A stretch of 64,000 nt of DNA, taken from Hanstruepera flava. GTDB taxonomy: Bacteria > Bacteroidota > Bacteroidia > Flavobacteriales > Flavobacteriaceae. Both the position numbers and the translations under genes were made by a program. The stretch spans positions 62,001 through 126,000 of the forward strand of contig NZ_JALJCW010000002.1 of assembly GCF_023634025.1 (NCBI RefSeq), read 5' to 3'. Positions 53,501 through 62,013 of the stretch are shown here, in pieces (within the stretch, counting starts at the first letter, position 1; each line of letters starts with the position of its first letter). The notes under the pieces are model-generated. The model saw nothing but the letters and a program-made list of their open reading frames with translations. It was not told where the DNA came from and made no database searches.

Positions 53501-54825
53501 GTACATCTGAATTGAAATTAATAGATAAGAAAACAGGAATTACTTTAAGTACAAATAACATCCCTTATGGTTCTACTATTTTTATTAAAAATGGTCAAGA
53601 ACTTAAAAAAGGTGAAGTTGTTTGTCAATGGGATCCATATAACGGTGTAATTATTTCTGAATTTGCAGGTAAAGTTCGTTATGAAAATATCGAGCAAGGC
53701 GTTACTTATCAAGTTGAGATTGATGAACAAACTGGTTTCCAAGAAAAAGTAATTTCTGAATCTAGAAATAAAAAATTAATTCCAACATTGCATATTGATG
53801 ATGCAAAAGGAAATGTAATCCGTTCTTACAACTTGCCTGTTGGAGCACACCTTATGATTGACGATGGTGAGAAAATTAAAGTTGGTAAAGTTTTAGTTAA
53901 AATCCCTCGTAAATCTGCTAAATCTGGTGATATTACTGGTGGTCTTCCTCGTGTAACAGAATTGTTTGAAGCACGTAACCCATCTAACCCAGCTGTTGTT
54001 AGTGATATTGATGGTGTGGTATCTTTTGGAAAAATCAAGAGAGGTAATCGTGAGATTATTGTTGAATCTAAATTAGGTGATATTAAGAAATACTTGGTTA
54101 AATTATCAAATCAAATTCTTGTTCAAGAAAATGACTTTGTTAAAGCAGGTATGCCATTATCTGACGGTTCTGTAACACCTAACGATATATTGAATATTAA
54201 AGGCCCTTCAGCTGTACAACAATATTTGGTAAACGAAGTACAGGAAGTATATCGTTTACAAGGTGTGAAAATTAATGATAAGCACTTTGAAGTTGTTGTA
54301 AGACAAATGATGCGTAAAGTTAGAATTATAGATTCTGGTGATACGACATTCCTTGAAAATCAATTAGTTCATAAATCAGACTTTATCGAAGAAAACGATG
54401 AAATCTTTGGAATGAAAGTAGTTGAAGATGCTGGCGATTCTGAAAATATTAAAGCAGGTCAAATTATCTCACCTCGTGAATTACGTGATGAAAATTCATT
54501 ATTACGTCGTGAAGATAAAAAGCTAGTTGAAGCACGTGATGCACAACCAGCTACAGCAACGCCAATACTTCAAGGTATTACAAGAGCGTCATTACAAACT
54601 AAATCATTTATTTCTGCTGCATCGTTCCAAGAAACTACTAAAGTTCTTAACGAAGCTGCTGTAAATGGTAAAGTTGATACTTTAGAAGGACTTAAAGAAA
54701 ATGTAATTGTAGGTCACAGAATTCCAGCTGGTACTGGTATGAGAACTTATGAAAACATTATCGTTGGTTCTAAAGAAGAATTCGATGAGATGATGCAAGT
54801 AAAGCAAGAAGTTAATTATAACTAA
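50524..54825 (+). CDS. rpoC: RNA polymerase beta' subunit
   Basis: 1433 residues. The N-terminal zinc ribbon [20 protein letters not shown] has CxCx12Cxx[13 protein letters not shown] is the catalytic Mg site with three Asp. The second zinc site uses [17 protein letters not shown], and the [19 protein letters not shown] trigger-loop block follows. It has no obvious large insertion beyond a moderate one in the sequence after FHVGG, similar in size to other Bacteroidetes. A terminator follows. Confidence 0.98.
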   Translation: MARKQDKNTVQRFNKISIGLASPESILAESRGEVLKPETINYRTHKPERDGLFCERIFGPVKDYECACGKYKRIRYKGIVCDRCGVEVTEKKVRRDRVGHINLVVPVAHIWYFRSLPNKIGYLLGLPSKKLDMIIYYERYVVIQPGIAKNAEGEPVQKMDFLTEEEYLNILETLPQENQYLEDTDPNKFLAKMGAECLIELLSRIDLDELSFELRHKANTETSKQRKTEALKRLQVVEALRESNENRENRAEWMIMKVIPIIPPELRPLVPLDGGRFATSDLNDLYRRVIIRNNRLKRLVEIKAPEVILRNEKRMLQESVDSLFDNTRKSSAVKTDSNRPLKSLSDSLKGKQGRFRQNLLGKRVDYSARSVIVVGPELKLYECGLPKNMAAELYKPFVIRKLIERGIVKTVKSAKKIIDKREPVVWDILENVLKGHPVLLNRAPTLHRLGIQAFQPKLIEGKAIQLHPLVTTAFNADFDGDQMAVHLPLGPEAILEAQLLMLASHNILNPANGSPVAVPSQDMVLGLYYMTKERKSTDDVKIKGEGLTFYSPEEVIIAYNEKRVDLNAAIKVRTWDFNEEGKLTLQIIDTTVGRVLFNEKVPHHAGFINQVLTKKSLRNIIGDILKVTSVPETAEFLDEIKTLGYNFAFQGGLSFSLGDIIIPPEKHDMIDKANGLVDGITANYNMGLITNNERYNQVIDIWTSTNAELTELSMKRIREDQQGFNSVYMMLDSGARGSKEQIRQLTGMRGLMAKPKKSTAGGGEIIENPILSNFKEGLSILEYFISTHGARKGLADTALKTADAGYLTRRLVDVSQDVIVNSEDCGTLRGVEVTPLKKNDEVVETLGERIVGRISLNDVYNPQSDELLVASGEMIDEVIAKSIENSPIESVEVRSPLTCEAKKGICAKCYGRNLATDKMVQLGEAVGVVAAQSIGEPGTQLTLRTFHVGGIAGNISEENKLAVKFDGIAEIDELKTVKGEDSEGNAANIVISRTSELKLIDKKTGITLSTNNIPYGSTIFIKNGQELKKGEVVCQWDPYNGVIISEFAGKVRYENIEQGVTYQVEIDEQTGFQEKVISESRNKKLIPTLHIDDAKGNVIRSYNLPVGAHLMIDDGEKIKVGKVLVKIPRKSAKSGDITGGLPRVTELFEARNPSNPAVVSDIDGVVSFGKIKRGNREIIVESKLGDIKKYLVKLSNQILVQENDFVKAGMPLSDGSVTPNDILNIKGPSAVQQYLVNEVQEVYRLQGVKINDKHFEVVVRQMMRKVRIIDSGDTTFLENQLVHKSDFIEENDEIFGMKVVEDAGDSENIKAGQIISPRELRDENSLLRREDKKLVEARDAQPATATPILQGITRASLQTKSFISAASFQETTKVLNEAAVNGKVDTLEGLKENVIVGHRIPAGTGMRTYENIIVGSKEEFDEMMQVKQEVNYN

Positions 54826-54832
54826 TATTAAG

Positions 54833-54863
54833 AATAGCGTGAAGAAATTCACGCTATTTTTTT
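54833..54863 (+). terminator. Terminator of the rpoBC unit
   Basis: AATAGCGTGAA (54833-54843) pairs perfectly with TTCACGCTATT (54848-54858) with a GAAA tetraloop, then a T run. It ends 12 bases before the DUF3467 gene. Confidence 0.93.
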
Positions 54864-54875
54864 ATACAAAATATT

Positions 54876-55193
54876 ATGAGCGATAATAAAAATCAAAAAA
54901 AGCAAGGTCAAATAAATATTGAAATTGATGAAAAAGTAGCTGAAGGGACTTACTCTAATTTAGCTATTATTAACCACTCGGTTTCAGAGTTTGTTGTCGA
55001 TTTTGTTAGTATTATGCCTGGTACACCAAAAAGCAAAGTAAAATCACGTATTATTCTAACGCCTCAACATGCTAAACGCTTATTAAAGGCTTTAGGTGAG
55101 AATGTTTCTAGGTTTGAAAATGCCCATGGTGAAATCAAAGATTACGAGCAACCACCAATTCCTTTGAATTTTGGACCTACGGGTCAAGCCTAA
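54876..55193 (+). CDS. DUF3467 family protein
   Basis: 105 residues: a charged N-terminus (MSDNKNQKKQGQINIEIDEKVAEG) then TYSNLAIINHSVSEFVVDFVSIMPGTPKSKVKSRIILTPQHAKRLLKALGENVSRFE, the DUF3467 core, and a tail EQPPIPLNFGPTGQA. The family lies beside rpoC in many Bacteroidetes and its role is unknown. The start is only 12 bases after the rpoC terminator, so expression depends on read-through or an unrecognised promoter. The last 15 codons have been copied into the 3' region (55235 on). Confidence 0.9.
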   Translation: MSDNKNQKKQGQINIEIDEKVAEGTYSNLAIINHSVSEFVVDFVSIMPGTPKSKVKSRIILTPQHAKRLLKALGENVSRFENAHGEIKDYEQPPIPLNFGPTGQA

Positions 55194-55321
55194 TGTTTTA
55201 ATTGGTGAAGAGTTGATCGACATGTTTACATGTGGCAACCACCAATTCCTTTGAATTTTGGATCAACGGGTCAAGCCTAATGTTTTAATTGGTGAAGAGT
55301 TACTCGACAAGTTTGCGTGTA
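55148..55321. repeat. 87-bp tandem duplication of the DUF3467 3' end
   Basis: Unit 1 (55148-55234) and unit 2 (55235-55321) are 87 bases each and agree at 79 of 87 positions by my alignment. The unit contains the last codons, the stop codon and 40 bases of 3' sequence. The differences cluster in the distal third. A palindrome ACATGTTTACATGT (55220-55233) and an arm AATTGGT/ACCAATT (55200-55206, 55241-55247) give an RNA structure in unit 1. Confidence 0.9.
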
Positions 55322-55370
55322 ACTACCAAACCATCATTTCTTTAAACTCTAGACGAACAAGACAGGCTTA
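55322..55370. repeat. Possible third, degenerate copy of the 87-bp unit
   Basis: AACTACCAAACCATCATTTC and the following GACGAACAAGACAGGCTTA align with the start of the unit (ACCACCAATTCCTTT, GGGTCAAGCCTAA) with many changes. Plausible decayed third unit, not certain. Confidence 0.45.
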
Positions 55371-55396
55371 AATAGTTCTTTAAAGAAAATATTATT

Positions 55397-55428
55397 AGAG
55401 GTTTGCTTTTTAGCAAGCCTCTTTTTTA
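55397..55428 (+). terminator. Terminator downstream of DUF3467, overlapping the convergent Fe-S gene
   Basis: AGAGGTTTGCT (55397-55407) pairs with AGCAAGCCTCT (55412-55422), eleven pairs with one G-T, followed by six T. The second arm includes the last codons of the minus-strand gene at 55410. Confidence 0.85.
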
Positions 55429-55640
55429 TTTAAGCAAAATTGTAAAGCTCCAGAAGGGCATTTTTTTACTTGCTTAATAATTTCTTCTGTAGAAGCTCCA
55501 TCGAGGTCAATCCAAGGAATTACAGAATTTCTAAAAACATTTGAAAGCTCACGAGCACAACGTTCGGCGTTGATGCAAGCACTTGGGTTGAAGGTAACAG
55601 TAATGTCGTCATTACTGAAAACATTGTCATTTGTTTCCAT
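55410..55640 (-). CDS. Small (4Fe-4S)-binding protein, Fer4_19 type
   Basis: 76 residues: DITVTFNPSACINAERCARELSNVFRNSVIPWIDLDGAS then IIKQVKKCPSGALQF matches the divergent mono-cluster ferredoxin family (Fer4_19/DUF1271). Cys22, Cys28 and Cys61 lie in the family blocks, with Cys69 and Cys76 also present. It is expected to carry one iron-sulfur cluster for electron transfer. The C-terminus lies inside the terminator of the convergent unit. It is a single-gene unit. Confidence 0.85.
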   Translation of the reverse strand: METNDNVFSNDDITVTFNPSACINAERCARELSNVFRNSVIPWIDLDGASTEEIIKQVKKCPSGALQFCLNKKEAC

Positions 55641-55758
55641 AAGTAGATTAATATTTGGGGTTATAATCTATTCTAAATGTAAATATCAAATAAAAACACT
55701 CACTCTAATCATCGATTAAAAGTATTAAAAAATCGATAAAAAGCAAATTTTTGTTAAA

Positions 55759-55783
55759 AATTTAGATGAACGACACCTAAATT
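55759..55783 (-). terminator. Weak terminator of prfC
   Basis: On the minus strand AATTTAG (complement of 55777-55783) pairs with CTAAATT (complement of 55759-55765) over an 11-base loop, then TTTTT. The first arm contains part of the prfC stop codon. AT-rich, so marginal. Confidence 0.4.
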
Positions 55784-57371
55784 AATTGAATTCAGATGTG
55801 AAATGAAAGGTAATACTTGGATATTTCTGCTGTGTCATTTGCAATGAAAAAGGGGAGTCTGCAAGAAAAACCAACTGATTCTGTTTGTCTTTTGCTAGAA
55901 ACCGTTGCTTCACCCTCAAGAATTCTTTATACTCGTCAGTCTTATCATCTTCTGGATCTACCCAACAAGCTTTATGTACATTTAAATTTTCATAAGTACA
56001 TTTGGCTCCGTATTCATGTTCTAATCTGTATTGAATGACTTCGTATTGGAGCGCGCCGACTGTTCCAATAACTTTTCGGCCATTGAGCTCTAATGTAAAT
56101 AATTGCGCCACACCTTCATCCATTAACTGATCAATTCCTTTAAAAAGTTGTTTGGATTTTAAAGGATCGGCATTATTAATGTACCTAAAATGCTCTGGAG
56201 AAAAACTTGGGATACCTTTGTAGTTTATAGTTTCACCTTCAGTTAAGGTGTCCCCAATTTTAAAGTTTCCAGTATCGTGTAGACCCACAATATCACCAGG
56301 ATAGGAAATATCTACAATTTCCTTTTTTTCGGCAAAGAAAGCATTCGGGCTAGAGAACTTTAACTTTTTATTGTTTCTAACATGTAGATAGGGCTTATTG
56401 CGCTCAAACTTACCCGAAACTATTTTTACGAAAGCTAATCGGTCACGATGATTAGGGTCCATATTAGCGTGGATTTTAAAAACAAACCCAGTAAATTTTT
56501 GTTCATCGGGTTTTACTAAACGCTCTTCACTTTGTTTAGGTCTTGGTTTTGGAGCTATTTCCACAAAACAATCTAGCAATTCACGAACACCAAAGTTGTT
56601 TAAAGCCGAACCAAAGAAAACAGGTTGTTGTTTTCCGTTCAAATATTCTTCCTTATCAAAAGCTGGATAAATACCTTCAACCAATTCAATTTCTTCGCGT
56701 AACGTTTCTGCAGCATTATCTCCAACTAATTTATTGAGTTCTGGAGAACTTAAATCATTAATCTCTATTGTTTCTTCTATATTTTTTCTGCTATCGCCAC
56801 TAAAAAGGTTTACATTCTTTTCCCAAAGATTGTAAATGCCTTTAAAATCGTAGCCCATTCCAATGGGAAAGCTTAATGGTATAACACTCAATCCTAATTT
56901 CTGTTCAACTTCATCCAATAAATCAAAAGCATCTTTTCCTTCACGATCCAACTTGTTTATAAAAACAATCATAGGGATATTTCGCATGCGGCAAACTTCA
57001 ACCAACTTTTCAGTTTGTTCCTCAACACCCTTGGCAACGTCAATAACAACAATAACACTATCTACAGCTGTTAAGGTTCTAAATGTGTCTTCAGCAAAAT
57101 CCTTGTGACCTGGTGTATCCAGAATATTAATTTTAATACCATTATACTCAAAAGCCAAGACAGAAGTAGCTACAGAAATTCCTCTTTGGCGCTCAATCTC
57201 CATAAAATCACTTGTGGCTCCTTTTTTAATTTTGTTACTCTTTACAGCACCAGCTTCTTGAATAGCACCTCCAAAAAGTAATAATTTTTCGGTTAATGTG
57301 GTTTTTCCTGCATCAGGATGCGAGATAATCCCAAATGTTCTACGTCTTTCTATTTCACTTTTAAAACTCAT
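55782..57371 (-). CDS. prfC: Peptide chain release factor 3
   Basis: 529 residues. P-loop [18 protein letters not shown], the [14 protein letters not shown] switch, [21 protein letters not shown] (G3) and [10 protein letters not shown] (G4) identify a translational GTPase. The RF3-type C-terminus is present ([19 protein letters not shown]). It removes RF1/RF2 from the ribosome after peptide release. The gene is monocistronic, with a predicted TATCTTTG -7 element upstream. Confidence 0.96.
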   Translation of the reverse strand: MSFKSEIERRRTFGIISHPDAGKTTLTEKLLLFGGAIQEAGAVKSNKIKKGATSDFMEIERQRGISVATSVLAFEYNGIKINILDTPGHKDFAEDTFRTLTAVDSVIVVIDVAKGVEEQTEKLVEVCRMRNIPMIVFINKLDREGKDAFDLLDEVEQKLGLSVIPLSFPIGMGYDFKGIYNLWEKNVNLFSGDSRKNIEETIEINDLSSPELNKLVGDNAAETLREEIELVEGIYPAFDKEEYLNGKQQPVFFGSALNNFGVRELLDCFVEIAPKPRPKQSEERLVKPDEQKFTGFVFKIHANMDPNHRDRLAFVKIVSGKFERNKPYLHVRNNKKLKFSSPNAFFAEKKEIVDISYPGDIVGLHDTGNFKIGDTLTEGETINYKGIPSFSPEHFRYINNADPLKSKQLFKGIDQLMDEGVAQLFTLELNGRKVIGTVGALQYEVIQYRLEHEYGAKCTYENLNVHKACWVDPEDDKTDEYKEFLRVKQRFLAKDKQNQLVFLADSPFSLQMTQQKYPSITFHFTSEFN

Positions 57372-57394
57372 AATATGCTTTGAAATATGGGTTG

Positions 57395-57402
57395 CAAAGA
57401 TA
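57395..57402 (-). promoter_or_regulatory. Predicted -7 promoter element of prfC
   Basis: The complement reads TATCTTTG, followed by C (TAnnTTTGC), 23 bases ahead of the start at 57371. No -33 TTG at the right spacing. Confidence 0.45.
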
Positions 57403-57476
57403 CTTTTAAAATTGTCAATTTATAAAGCCTTAACACATTTTATAATTAAGTATGGGAATATTAATGTATATCTTGG

Positions 57477-57484
57477 TATTTTTG
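57477..57484 (+). promoter_or_regulatory. Predicted -7 element of idi, close to the start codon
   Basis: TATTTTTG ends seven bases before the ATG at 57492, so the transcript would be nearly leaderless. Confidence 0.5.
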
Positions 57485-57491
57485 TGAAACT

Positions 57492-58034
57492 ATGATTGAA
57501 GAACATGTTATCCTCGTTAATGAAAACGATGAACAAATAGGATTGATGCCCAAAATGGAAGCTCATGAAAAAGCGCTATTGCACCGTGCTTTTTCTGTTT
57601 TTGTTTTTAATGATAAAAATGAATTAATGCTCCAGCAGCGCGCTTTGCATAAATACCATTCGCCAGGCTTATGGACGAACACCTGCTGTAGTCATCAAAG
57701 AGCTGGAGAAAGTAATATTGAAGCTGGTAAACGCCGTTTACAGGAAGAAATGGGTTTTGTCACCGAATTATCAGAAACTACATCTTTTATATATAAAGCC
57801 CCTTTTGACAACGGCCTAACCGAACATGAATACGATCATATTTTGATAGGGAGATATCAAAATGCCCCAGATATTAATCCTGAAGAAGTAGCCGATTGGA
57901 AATGGATGACTTTAGAATCGGTTAAAGAGGACATGGAAATAAACTCAGAAACATATACCGCTTGGTTTAAAATAATTTTCGATAAATTCTATAACTTCAT
58001 TAACATTACGCAAAATGAAAGTAACGGTAAGTAG
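57492..58034 (+). CDS. idi: Isopentenyl-diphosphate delta-isomerase, type 1
   Basis: 180 residues, Nudix fold. HEKALLHRAFSVFVFNDKNELMLQQRALHKYHSPGLWTNTCCSHQRAGE matches IDI-1; the catalytic Cys is in WTNTCCSH (Cys66 by alignment with E. coli) and the Nudix box follows (EEMGF). The metal/proton residue is in TEHEYDHILIG. It interconverts IPP and DMAPP for undecaprenol and quinone synthesis. The usual CCSHP has become CCSHQ. It overlaps the pterin synthase gene by 20 bases. Confidence 0.94.
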   Translation: MIEEHVILVNENDEQIGLMPKMEAHEKALLHRAFSVFVFNDKNELMLQQRALHKYHSPGLWTNTCCSHQRAGESNIEAGKRRLQEEMGFVTELSETTSFIYKAPFDNGLTEHEYDHILIGRYQNAPDINPEEVADWKWMTLESVKEDMEINSETYTAWFKIIFDKFYNFINITQNESNGK

Positions 58035-58425
58035 GAAGGCCCATTTTAACGCAGCCCATAGATTGTACAGAAAAGATTGGGATTTTGAGAAGAACAATGC
58101 CATTTTTGGTAAATGTAATAACCCTAATTATCACGGACACAACTATGAGTTGATAGTAAGTGTAACAGGAGAAATTGATAAAGAAACAGGCTATGTGATT
58201 GATATGAAGGTGTTGAAAGCTATTATTAAAAGCGAGGTTGAAGATGCTTTTGATCATAAAAACCTTAATTTAGAAGTTCCAGAGTTTGAAGCGTTGAATC
58301 CTACGGCCGAAAATATAGTTGTGGTTATTTACAACAAAATGAGAGCAAAACTACCTGCTGATTTAGATCTTGAGGTTACCCTAAACGAAACACCAAGAAA
58401 CTTTGTAAGTTATAACGGCAAGTAA
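58015..58425 (+). CDS. 6-pyruvoyl-tetrahydropterin synthase-like / QueD-family enzyme
   Basis: 136 residues, COG0720 fold. Zinc ligands are His15 (HFNAAH), His40 and His42 (HGH). The catalytic triad is Cys34, Asp80 and His81 (FDHKNLNLEVPEF), and Glu125 anchors the pterin. The spacing between Cys34 and the HGH is C-x5-HGH (FGKCNNPNYHGHNY), the form of animal PTPS, whereas QueD enzymes have C-x3-HGH. So it may make 6-pyruvoyltetrahydropterin rather than the queuosine precursor; database names for it (6-carboxytetrahydropterin synthase) should be taken with care. It overlaps idi and touches manA, so the three are probably one operon. Confidence 0.85.
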   Translation: MKVTVSRKAHFNAAHRLYRKDWDFEKNNAIFGKCNNPNYHGHNYELIVSVTGEIDKETGYVIDMKVLKAIIKSEVEDAFDHKNLNLEVPEFEALNPTAENIVVVIYNKMRAKLPADLDLEVTLNETPRNFVSYNGK

Positions 58426-59396
58426 TGAACAGTGATTTATATCCTTTAAAGTTTTACCCTATTTTAAAAGAAAAGATTTGGGGCGGACAAAAACTAAAGA
58501 CCTTATTGAATAAACCCTCTAACTTAACTAACGTTGGGGAAAGTTGGGAGATTAGTGATGTTGAAGGAGATACTTCCATAGTATCTAATGGAAACCTTGA
58601 AGGGAAATCATTAAAACAATTATTGGGCACATATAAAGACAAGCTTATAGGTATCAAAAACTTTAAACAGTTTGGAGAAAAATTCCCCTTACTTATAAAG
58701 TTTATAGATGCTAAAGAAGATTTGTCAATTCAATTGCATCCCAATGATGAATTGGCAGCCAAGCGCCATAATTCCTATGGAAAAACCGAAATGTGGTATG
58801 TTATGCAAGCCGATGAAGATTCTAATTTAATTGTGGGATTTAATCAGGATATGACTGTTGAAAAATACTTGAAACATCTTGAAGAAAAATCACTAACAAA
58901 AATTTTGAATTTCCATAAGGTAAAAACTGGAGACACTTATTTTATTGAGGTTGGCCGTGTGCATGCTATCGGAGCAGGTGTGCTATTGGCAGAAATCCAA
59001 CAAACAAGTGATATTACCTATCGTGTTTACGATTGGGACCGTGTGGATGATAATGGAAATGAGCGCGAATTGCATAACGATTTGGCTATTGATGCCTTTA
59101 ACTTTAACATGCCAGATAACTTTAGGGTTTCTTATAGTAAAACCAAAAACAAGCCTAATGAAATGGTGAGTTGTCCTTACTTTATAACAAATTATCTTGA
59201 AGTTAATCAAACCTTAAAAAAGCAAAACAACCACGATTCATTTATAATTTATATGTGTGTGGACGGTGAAGCGAGTATCACTACAATTAACTCTCAAGAG
59301 CATATAAAGAAAGGCGAAACAATACTTATGCCAGCAGCAATTAAAGACTTCGAAATTACTGCTAAAAATACTACACTATTAGAAGTTTATGTGTAA
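58425..59396 (+). CDS. manA: Mannose-6-phosphate isomerase, class I
   Basis: 323 residues, short class I type. The zinc-site blocks are present: SIQLHPND, KTEMWYVMQADEDSNLIVGF and VHAIGAGVLLAEIQQTSDITYRVYDW. It converts mannose-6-P and fructose-6-P, feeding GDP-mannose for the surface glycans. The A of its ATG is the last A of the pterin gene's TAA, so it is tightly coupled. The family is sometimes used also on arabinose phosphate. Confidence 0.92.
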   Translation: MNSDLYPLKFYPILKEKIWGGQKLKTLLNKPSNLTNVGESWEISDVEGDTSIVSNGNLEGKSLKQLLGTYKDKLIGIKNFKQFGEKFPLLIKFIDAKEDLSIQLHPNDELAAKRHNSYGKTEMWYVMQADEDSNLIVGFNQDMTVEKYLKHLEEKSLTKILNFHKVKTGDTYFIEVGRVHAIGAGVLLAEIQQTSDITYRVYDWDRVDDNGNERELHNDLAIDAFNFNMPDNFRVSYSKTKNKPNEMVSCPYFITNYLEVNQTLKKQNNHDSFIIYMCVDGEASITTINSQEHIKKGETILMPAAIKDFEITAKNTTLLEVYV

Positions 59397-59401
59397 TTTT
59401 G
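59394..59401 (+). promoter_or_regulatory. Predicted -7 element for the 59424 gene
   Basis: TAATTTTG matches TAnnTTTG and overlaps the stop codon of manA, 22 bases before the ATG. No -33 TTG is visible. Confidence 0.35.
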
Positions 59402-59423
59402 TAGCAAAATAAATTATAGAATT

Positions 59424-59693
59424 ATGGCAAATAAAAGAGACCTAAAAAAGGATATTAATTACGTTTTAGGTGATATTATTGAAGCTGTTTATGTTTGGGA
59501 ATATTCAAATACAGACAAAGACACAAAAAAAAGTGAAGCTATTATTGATGAGGCTATTGAGACTTTTGATACACTAATTGCTAAAGTAAACGACAGAAGT
59601 GTTGAAGATAAAAAAGCACACTTTAAGGCAATTAATCAGGAGCTTGAATCTAAAGGTCGTGAGTTAATCGAAAAAATAAATAAGTTAGGTTAA
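59424..59693 (+). CDS. Small conserved helical protein, unknown function
   Basis: 89 residues, MANKRDLKKDINYVLGDIIEAVYVWEYSNTDKDTKKSEAIIDEAIETFDTLIAKVNDRSV followed by a charged helix. It is highly charged, all-helical and cytoplasmic. Similar proteins are found in Flavobacteriaceae but I know no function. It lies between manA and a tRNA-Thr. Confidence 0.75.
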   Translation: MANKRDLKKDINYVLGDIIEAVYVWEYSNTDKDTKKSEAIIDEAIETFDTLIAKVNDRSVEDKKAHFKAINQELESKGRELIEKINKLG

Positions 59694-59710
59694 TTTTTGA
59701 AAAAAATAAT

Positions 59711-59740
59711 TTGCAAATAGAGTTTACAAGATTATATTTG
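59711..59740 (+). promoter_or_regulatory. Predicted promoter of the second tRNA-Thr
   Basis: TTG at 59711-59713, 19 bases, TATATTTG at 59733-59740 followed by C. A complete consensus pair just ahead of the tRNA gene. Confidence 0.72.
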
Positions 59741-59751
59741 CGAACTGTTTT

Positions 59752-59825
59752 GCCGATGTAGCTCAGCTGGCTAGAGCAGCTGATTTGTAATCAGCAGGTC
59801 GTGGGTTCGAGTCCCTCCATCGGCT
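59752..59825 (+). tRNA. tRNA-Thr (anticodon TGT), second identical copy
   Basis: All 74 bases equal the copy at 41608-41681. Acceptor GCCGATG/CATCGGC, anticodon TGT. It has its own promoter and terminator. Confidence 0.96.
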
Positions 59826-59826
59826 C

Positions 59827-59863
59827 AAAAAAAACGATACAAAAATTTTGTATCGTTTTTTTT
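59827..59863 (+). terminator. Terminator after tRNA-Thr
   Basis: 59827-59844 pairs with 59846-59863 around ACGATACAAAA/TTTTGTATCGT. It can act in both directions and would also serve the minus-strand gene ending at 59883. Confidence 0.88.
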
Positions 59864-59882
59864 ATTCTAGTTTATTTAGTGT

Positions 59883-60578
59883 TTATTCAGATTTTCTATC
59901 CTTAATAAATTCATCCAGCATTAAACCATATTTAGAAGATTTGATTTCCGGGTTTAAAGCATTATTAATGGTGTCCAACCATTTAATTTTAGCATCGTAA
60001 ATTTCTGTTAGCGCGACGTAAGGAGCCACTTCACTGTCTTTATTATTGATTGCAAAATTAACCGTATATAGGTATTTTCCTTTCAATAAGCTTTCATAAG
60101 CTTTTTGGTTTTCTGCTATAGCTATAGAATCTCGGTTGGTTTTAGCTTCAAACTCTTCTTTAACCAATTCTAAACTCCTATCGTTAAAACGTGACATAAC
60201 CTTCTTGTATTCATCTAGTTTTTCTTGTTGTTTAGAGCCTTTTATTTCAGCATCAAAAACAAAGTCCTTTAGTGTTGTGTGAATTTCGGTAATGCCTTTA
60301 TCTGCAAAAAAAGCTATTTTTTTATCGTCGCTATTCGTTTTATTTAAATGAAGATAAAACACTTCAGGAGTTTCTAAATCGCTATGTAATTCAAAAGTTG
60401 GATCACCATTTACAATTACGGAATCTACACTTACTAAAGTGGAATCTTTTACTTTTTGTAAATAAAGTGTTCCCTTTTTTAGCCCTTTAACGTGTCCTTT
60501 TACTATTAAATCGTATTGTTTCTCACTCGAGCAAGAAACAATTAACAAAGCAATTAGTATAGTGATTAAATTTTTCAT
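59883..60578 (-). CDS. DUF4369-domain lipoprotein
   Basis: MKNLITILIALLIVSCSSEKQYD is a lipoprotein signal. The start of the mature part, IVKGHVKGLKKGTLYLQKVKDSTLVSVDSVIVNGDPTFELHSDLETPEVFYLHLNK, is DUF4369, a beta-sandwich in Bacteroidetes lipoproteins that often precedes a thioredoxin domain. Here the thioredoxin part is absent; the rest (about 100-231) is helical and charged. Role unknown, outer-membrane periplasmic face likely. Confidence 0.85.
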   Translation of the reverse strand: MKNLITILIALLIVSCSSEKQYDLIVKGHVKGLKKGTLYLQKVKDSTLVSVDSVIVNGDPTFELHSDLETPEVFYLHLNKTNSDDKKIAFFADKGITEIHTTLKDFVFDAEIKGSKQQEKLDEYKKVMSRFNDRSLELVKEEFEAKTNRDSIAIAENQKAYESLLKGKYLYTVNFAINNKDSEVAPYVALTEIYDAKIKWLDTINNALNPEIKSSKYGLMLDEFIKDRKSE

Positions 60579-60628
60579 CTGACGTTTAAATTAACGAGCG
60601 CAAATATCTTATAAAAATTAATTAAATA

Positions 60629-61939
60629 CTAGCTTATGGCTGCTAATTCCATAAGAATTGTACAGCCAATTGCAGCAATCGTTCCAATGGCATATCCAAA
60701 TACAGCCAATAGCACACCAACAGTAGCTAACGATGGATGAAATGCTGATGCAACAATTGGAGCAGAAGCAGCACCGCCAACATTGGCTTGACTACCTACA
60801 GCTAAAAAGAAGTAAGGTGCTTTTATTAGTTTTGCCATTATAATTAATAACACCGCATGAATGGACATCCAAATCAGTCCTACTGCAATAAGCCCAGGGT
60901 TATCAAAAATAGATCCTAAATCAATTTTCATACCTATTGAAGCAACAAGTATATAGATAAAAACACTACCAAATTTACTGGCTCCTGCGCCTTCATAATT
61001 TTTTGCTTTTGTAAAAGATAGTAGAATGGCTATTAATGTAGCAATACTAATCATCCAAAAGAATTTTGAACCAAGAAATGTAAACGTATTTCTAGTGGTA
61101 GCTGAATCAATATTATCCACTATACCTTCAAAATAAGGCGCAAGAATATTAGCACCAATATGAGAAAAACTAACAGTACCAAAAGCTATGGCTACAATAA
61201 TCATAATATCTGTTAAAGATGGATTTCGCTTTACGCTTTTTGCAAACGAGGTTACTTTTTCTTTTAAAGATTCTATGGCTGAATTATCTGCTCTTAACCA
61301 TTTATCAATTGCTTTAGATCGACCAATACCAATTAAAATAATAGCCATCCAAATATTAGCAACAACAATATCTACAAACACCATTTTGCCATATTCTGAT
61401 TGATTGTAACCGTAAATCTCCAGCATGGCTGTTTGATTGGCACCACCACCAATCCAGCTTCCTGCCAATGTTGACAAACCCCTCCAAACCGCATCTGGCC
61501 CAACACCTCCAACGGTTTCCGGTGATACCATAGAGACTAATAAAATTGCTATTGGACCACCAATTACAATACCCAAAGTTCCTGTTAAGAACATAACCAA
61601 AGCCTTCCAACCTAAATTAAAAACGGCTTTTAAGTCGATACTTAATGTCATAAGCACCAAAGCTGCAGGTAATAGATATCTACTGGCTACATAATAAAGA
61701 TTTGTACTGTGCTTTATAACTTCACCAGATTCAGATGTGGTCTCCCATTCTGGAGCAATAAGCCCAGATGTAGTTAAAACAGCAGGTAGCATATAGGCCA
61801 TAAAGAGTCCGGGTACTATCTTATAGAATTTAGGCCAAAATCCAGTTTTTACAGATTCTGTATAAAAAATAAAACCTAATGTTAACATTAGGAGCCCAAA
61901 AACTATTGTGTCATCAGTAAAAATAGGTGCTTCTTGCAT
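60629..61939 (-). CDS. DUF819-family integral membrane protein
   Basis: 436 residues, about twelve helices. VIGGPIAILL, GGVGPDAVWRGLSTLAGSWIGGGANQTAML and AVGSQANVGGAASAPIVASAFHPSLATVGVLLAVFGYAIG are DUF819 (YjcL) signatures, with two inverted membrane repeats recalling sodium-coupled transporters. It probably transports a small substrate; none is known. There is no signal peptide. It is transcribed alone on the minus strand, starting 42 bases ahead of the bidirectional terminator of the RHH operon. Confidence 0.88.
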   Translation of the reverse strand: MQEAPIFTDDTIVFGLLMLTLGFIFYTESVKTGFWPKFYKIVPGLFMAYMLPAVLTTSGLIAPEWETTSESGEVIKHSTNLYYVASRYLLPAALVLMTLSIDLKAVFNLGWKALVMFLTGTLGIVIGGPIAILLVSMVSPETVGGVGPDAVWRGLSTLAGSWIGGGANQTAMLEIYGYNQSEYGKMVFVDIVVANIWMAIILIGIGRSKAIDKWLRADNSAIESLKEKVTSFAKSVKRNPSLTDIMIIVAIAFGTVSFSHIGANILAPYFEGIVDNIDSATTRNTFTFLGSKFFWMISIATLIAILLSFTKAKNYEGAGASKFGSVFIYILVASIGMKIDLGSIFDNPGLIAVGLIWMSIHAVLLIIMAKLIKAPYFFLAVGSQANVGGAASAPIVASAFHPSLATVGVLLAVFGYAIGTIAAIGCTILMELAAIS

Positions 61940-61981
61940 ATTAGTTTAATTTGAACCGCAAAATACCAAAATAAATGGGTT

Positions 61982-62013
61982 AAAAAAAGCAACCGTTATT
62001 GGTCGCTTTTTTT
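61982..62013. terminator. Bidirectional terminator overlapping the end of the RHH gene
   Basis: 61982-61994 pairs with 62001-62013 (one mismatch) with T or A runs on both sides. The stop and last codons of the RHH gene (61996) are inside it. It ends the SPFH operon. Confidence 0.7.

Noticed and set aside
55148-55370. 87-bp repeats considered as CRISPR or a satellite array
   Set aside because: Only two clear units without spacers, and they derive from the neighbouring gene end; no cas genes.
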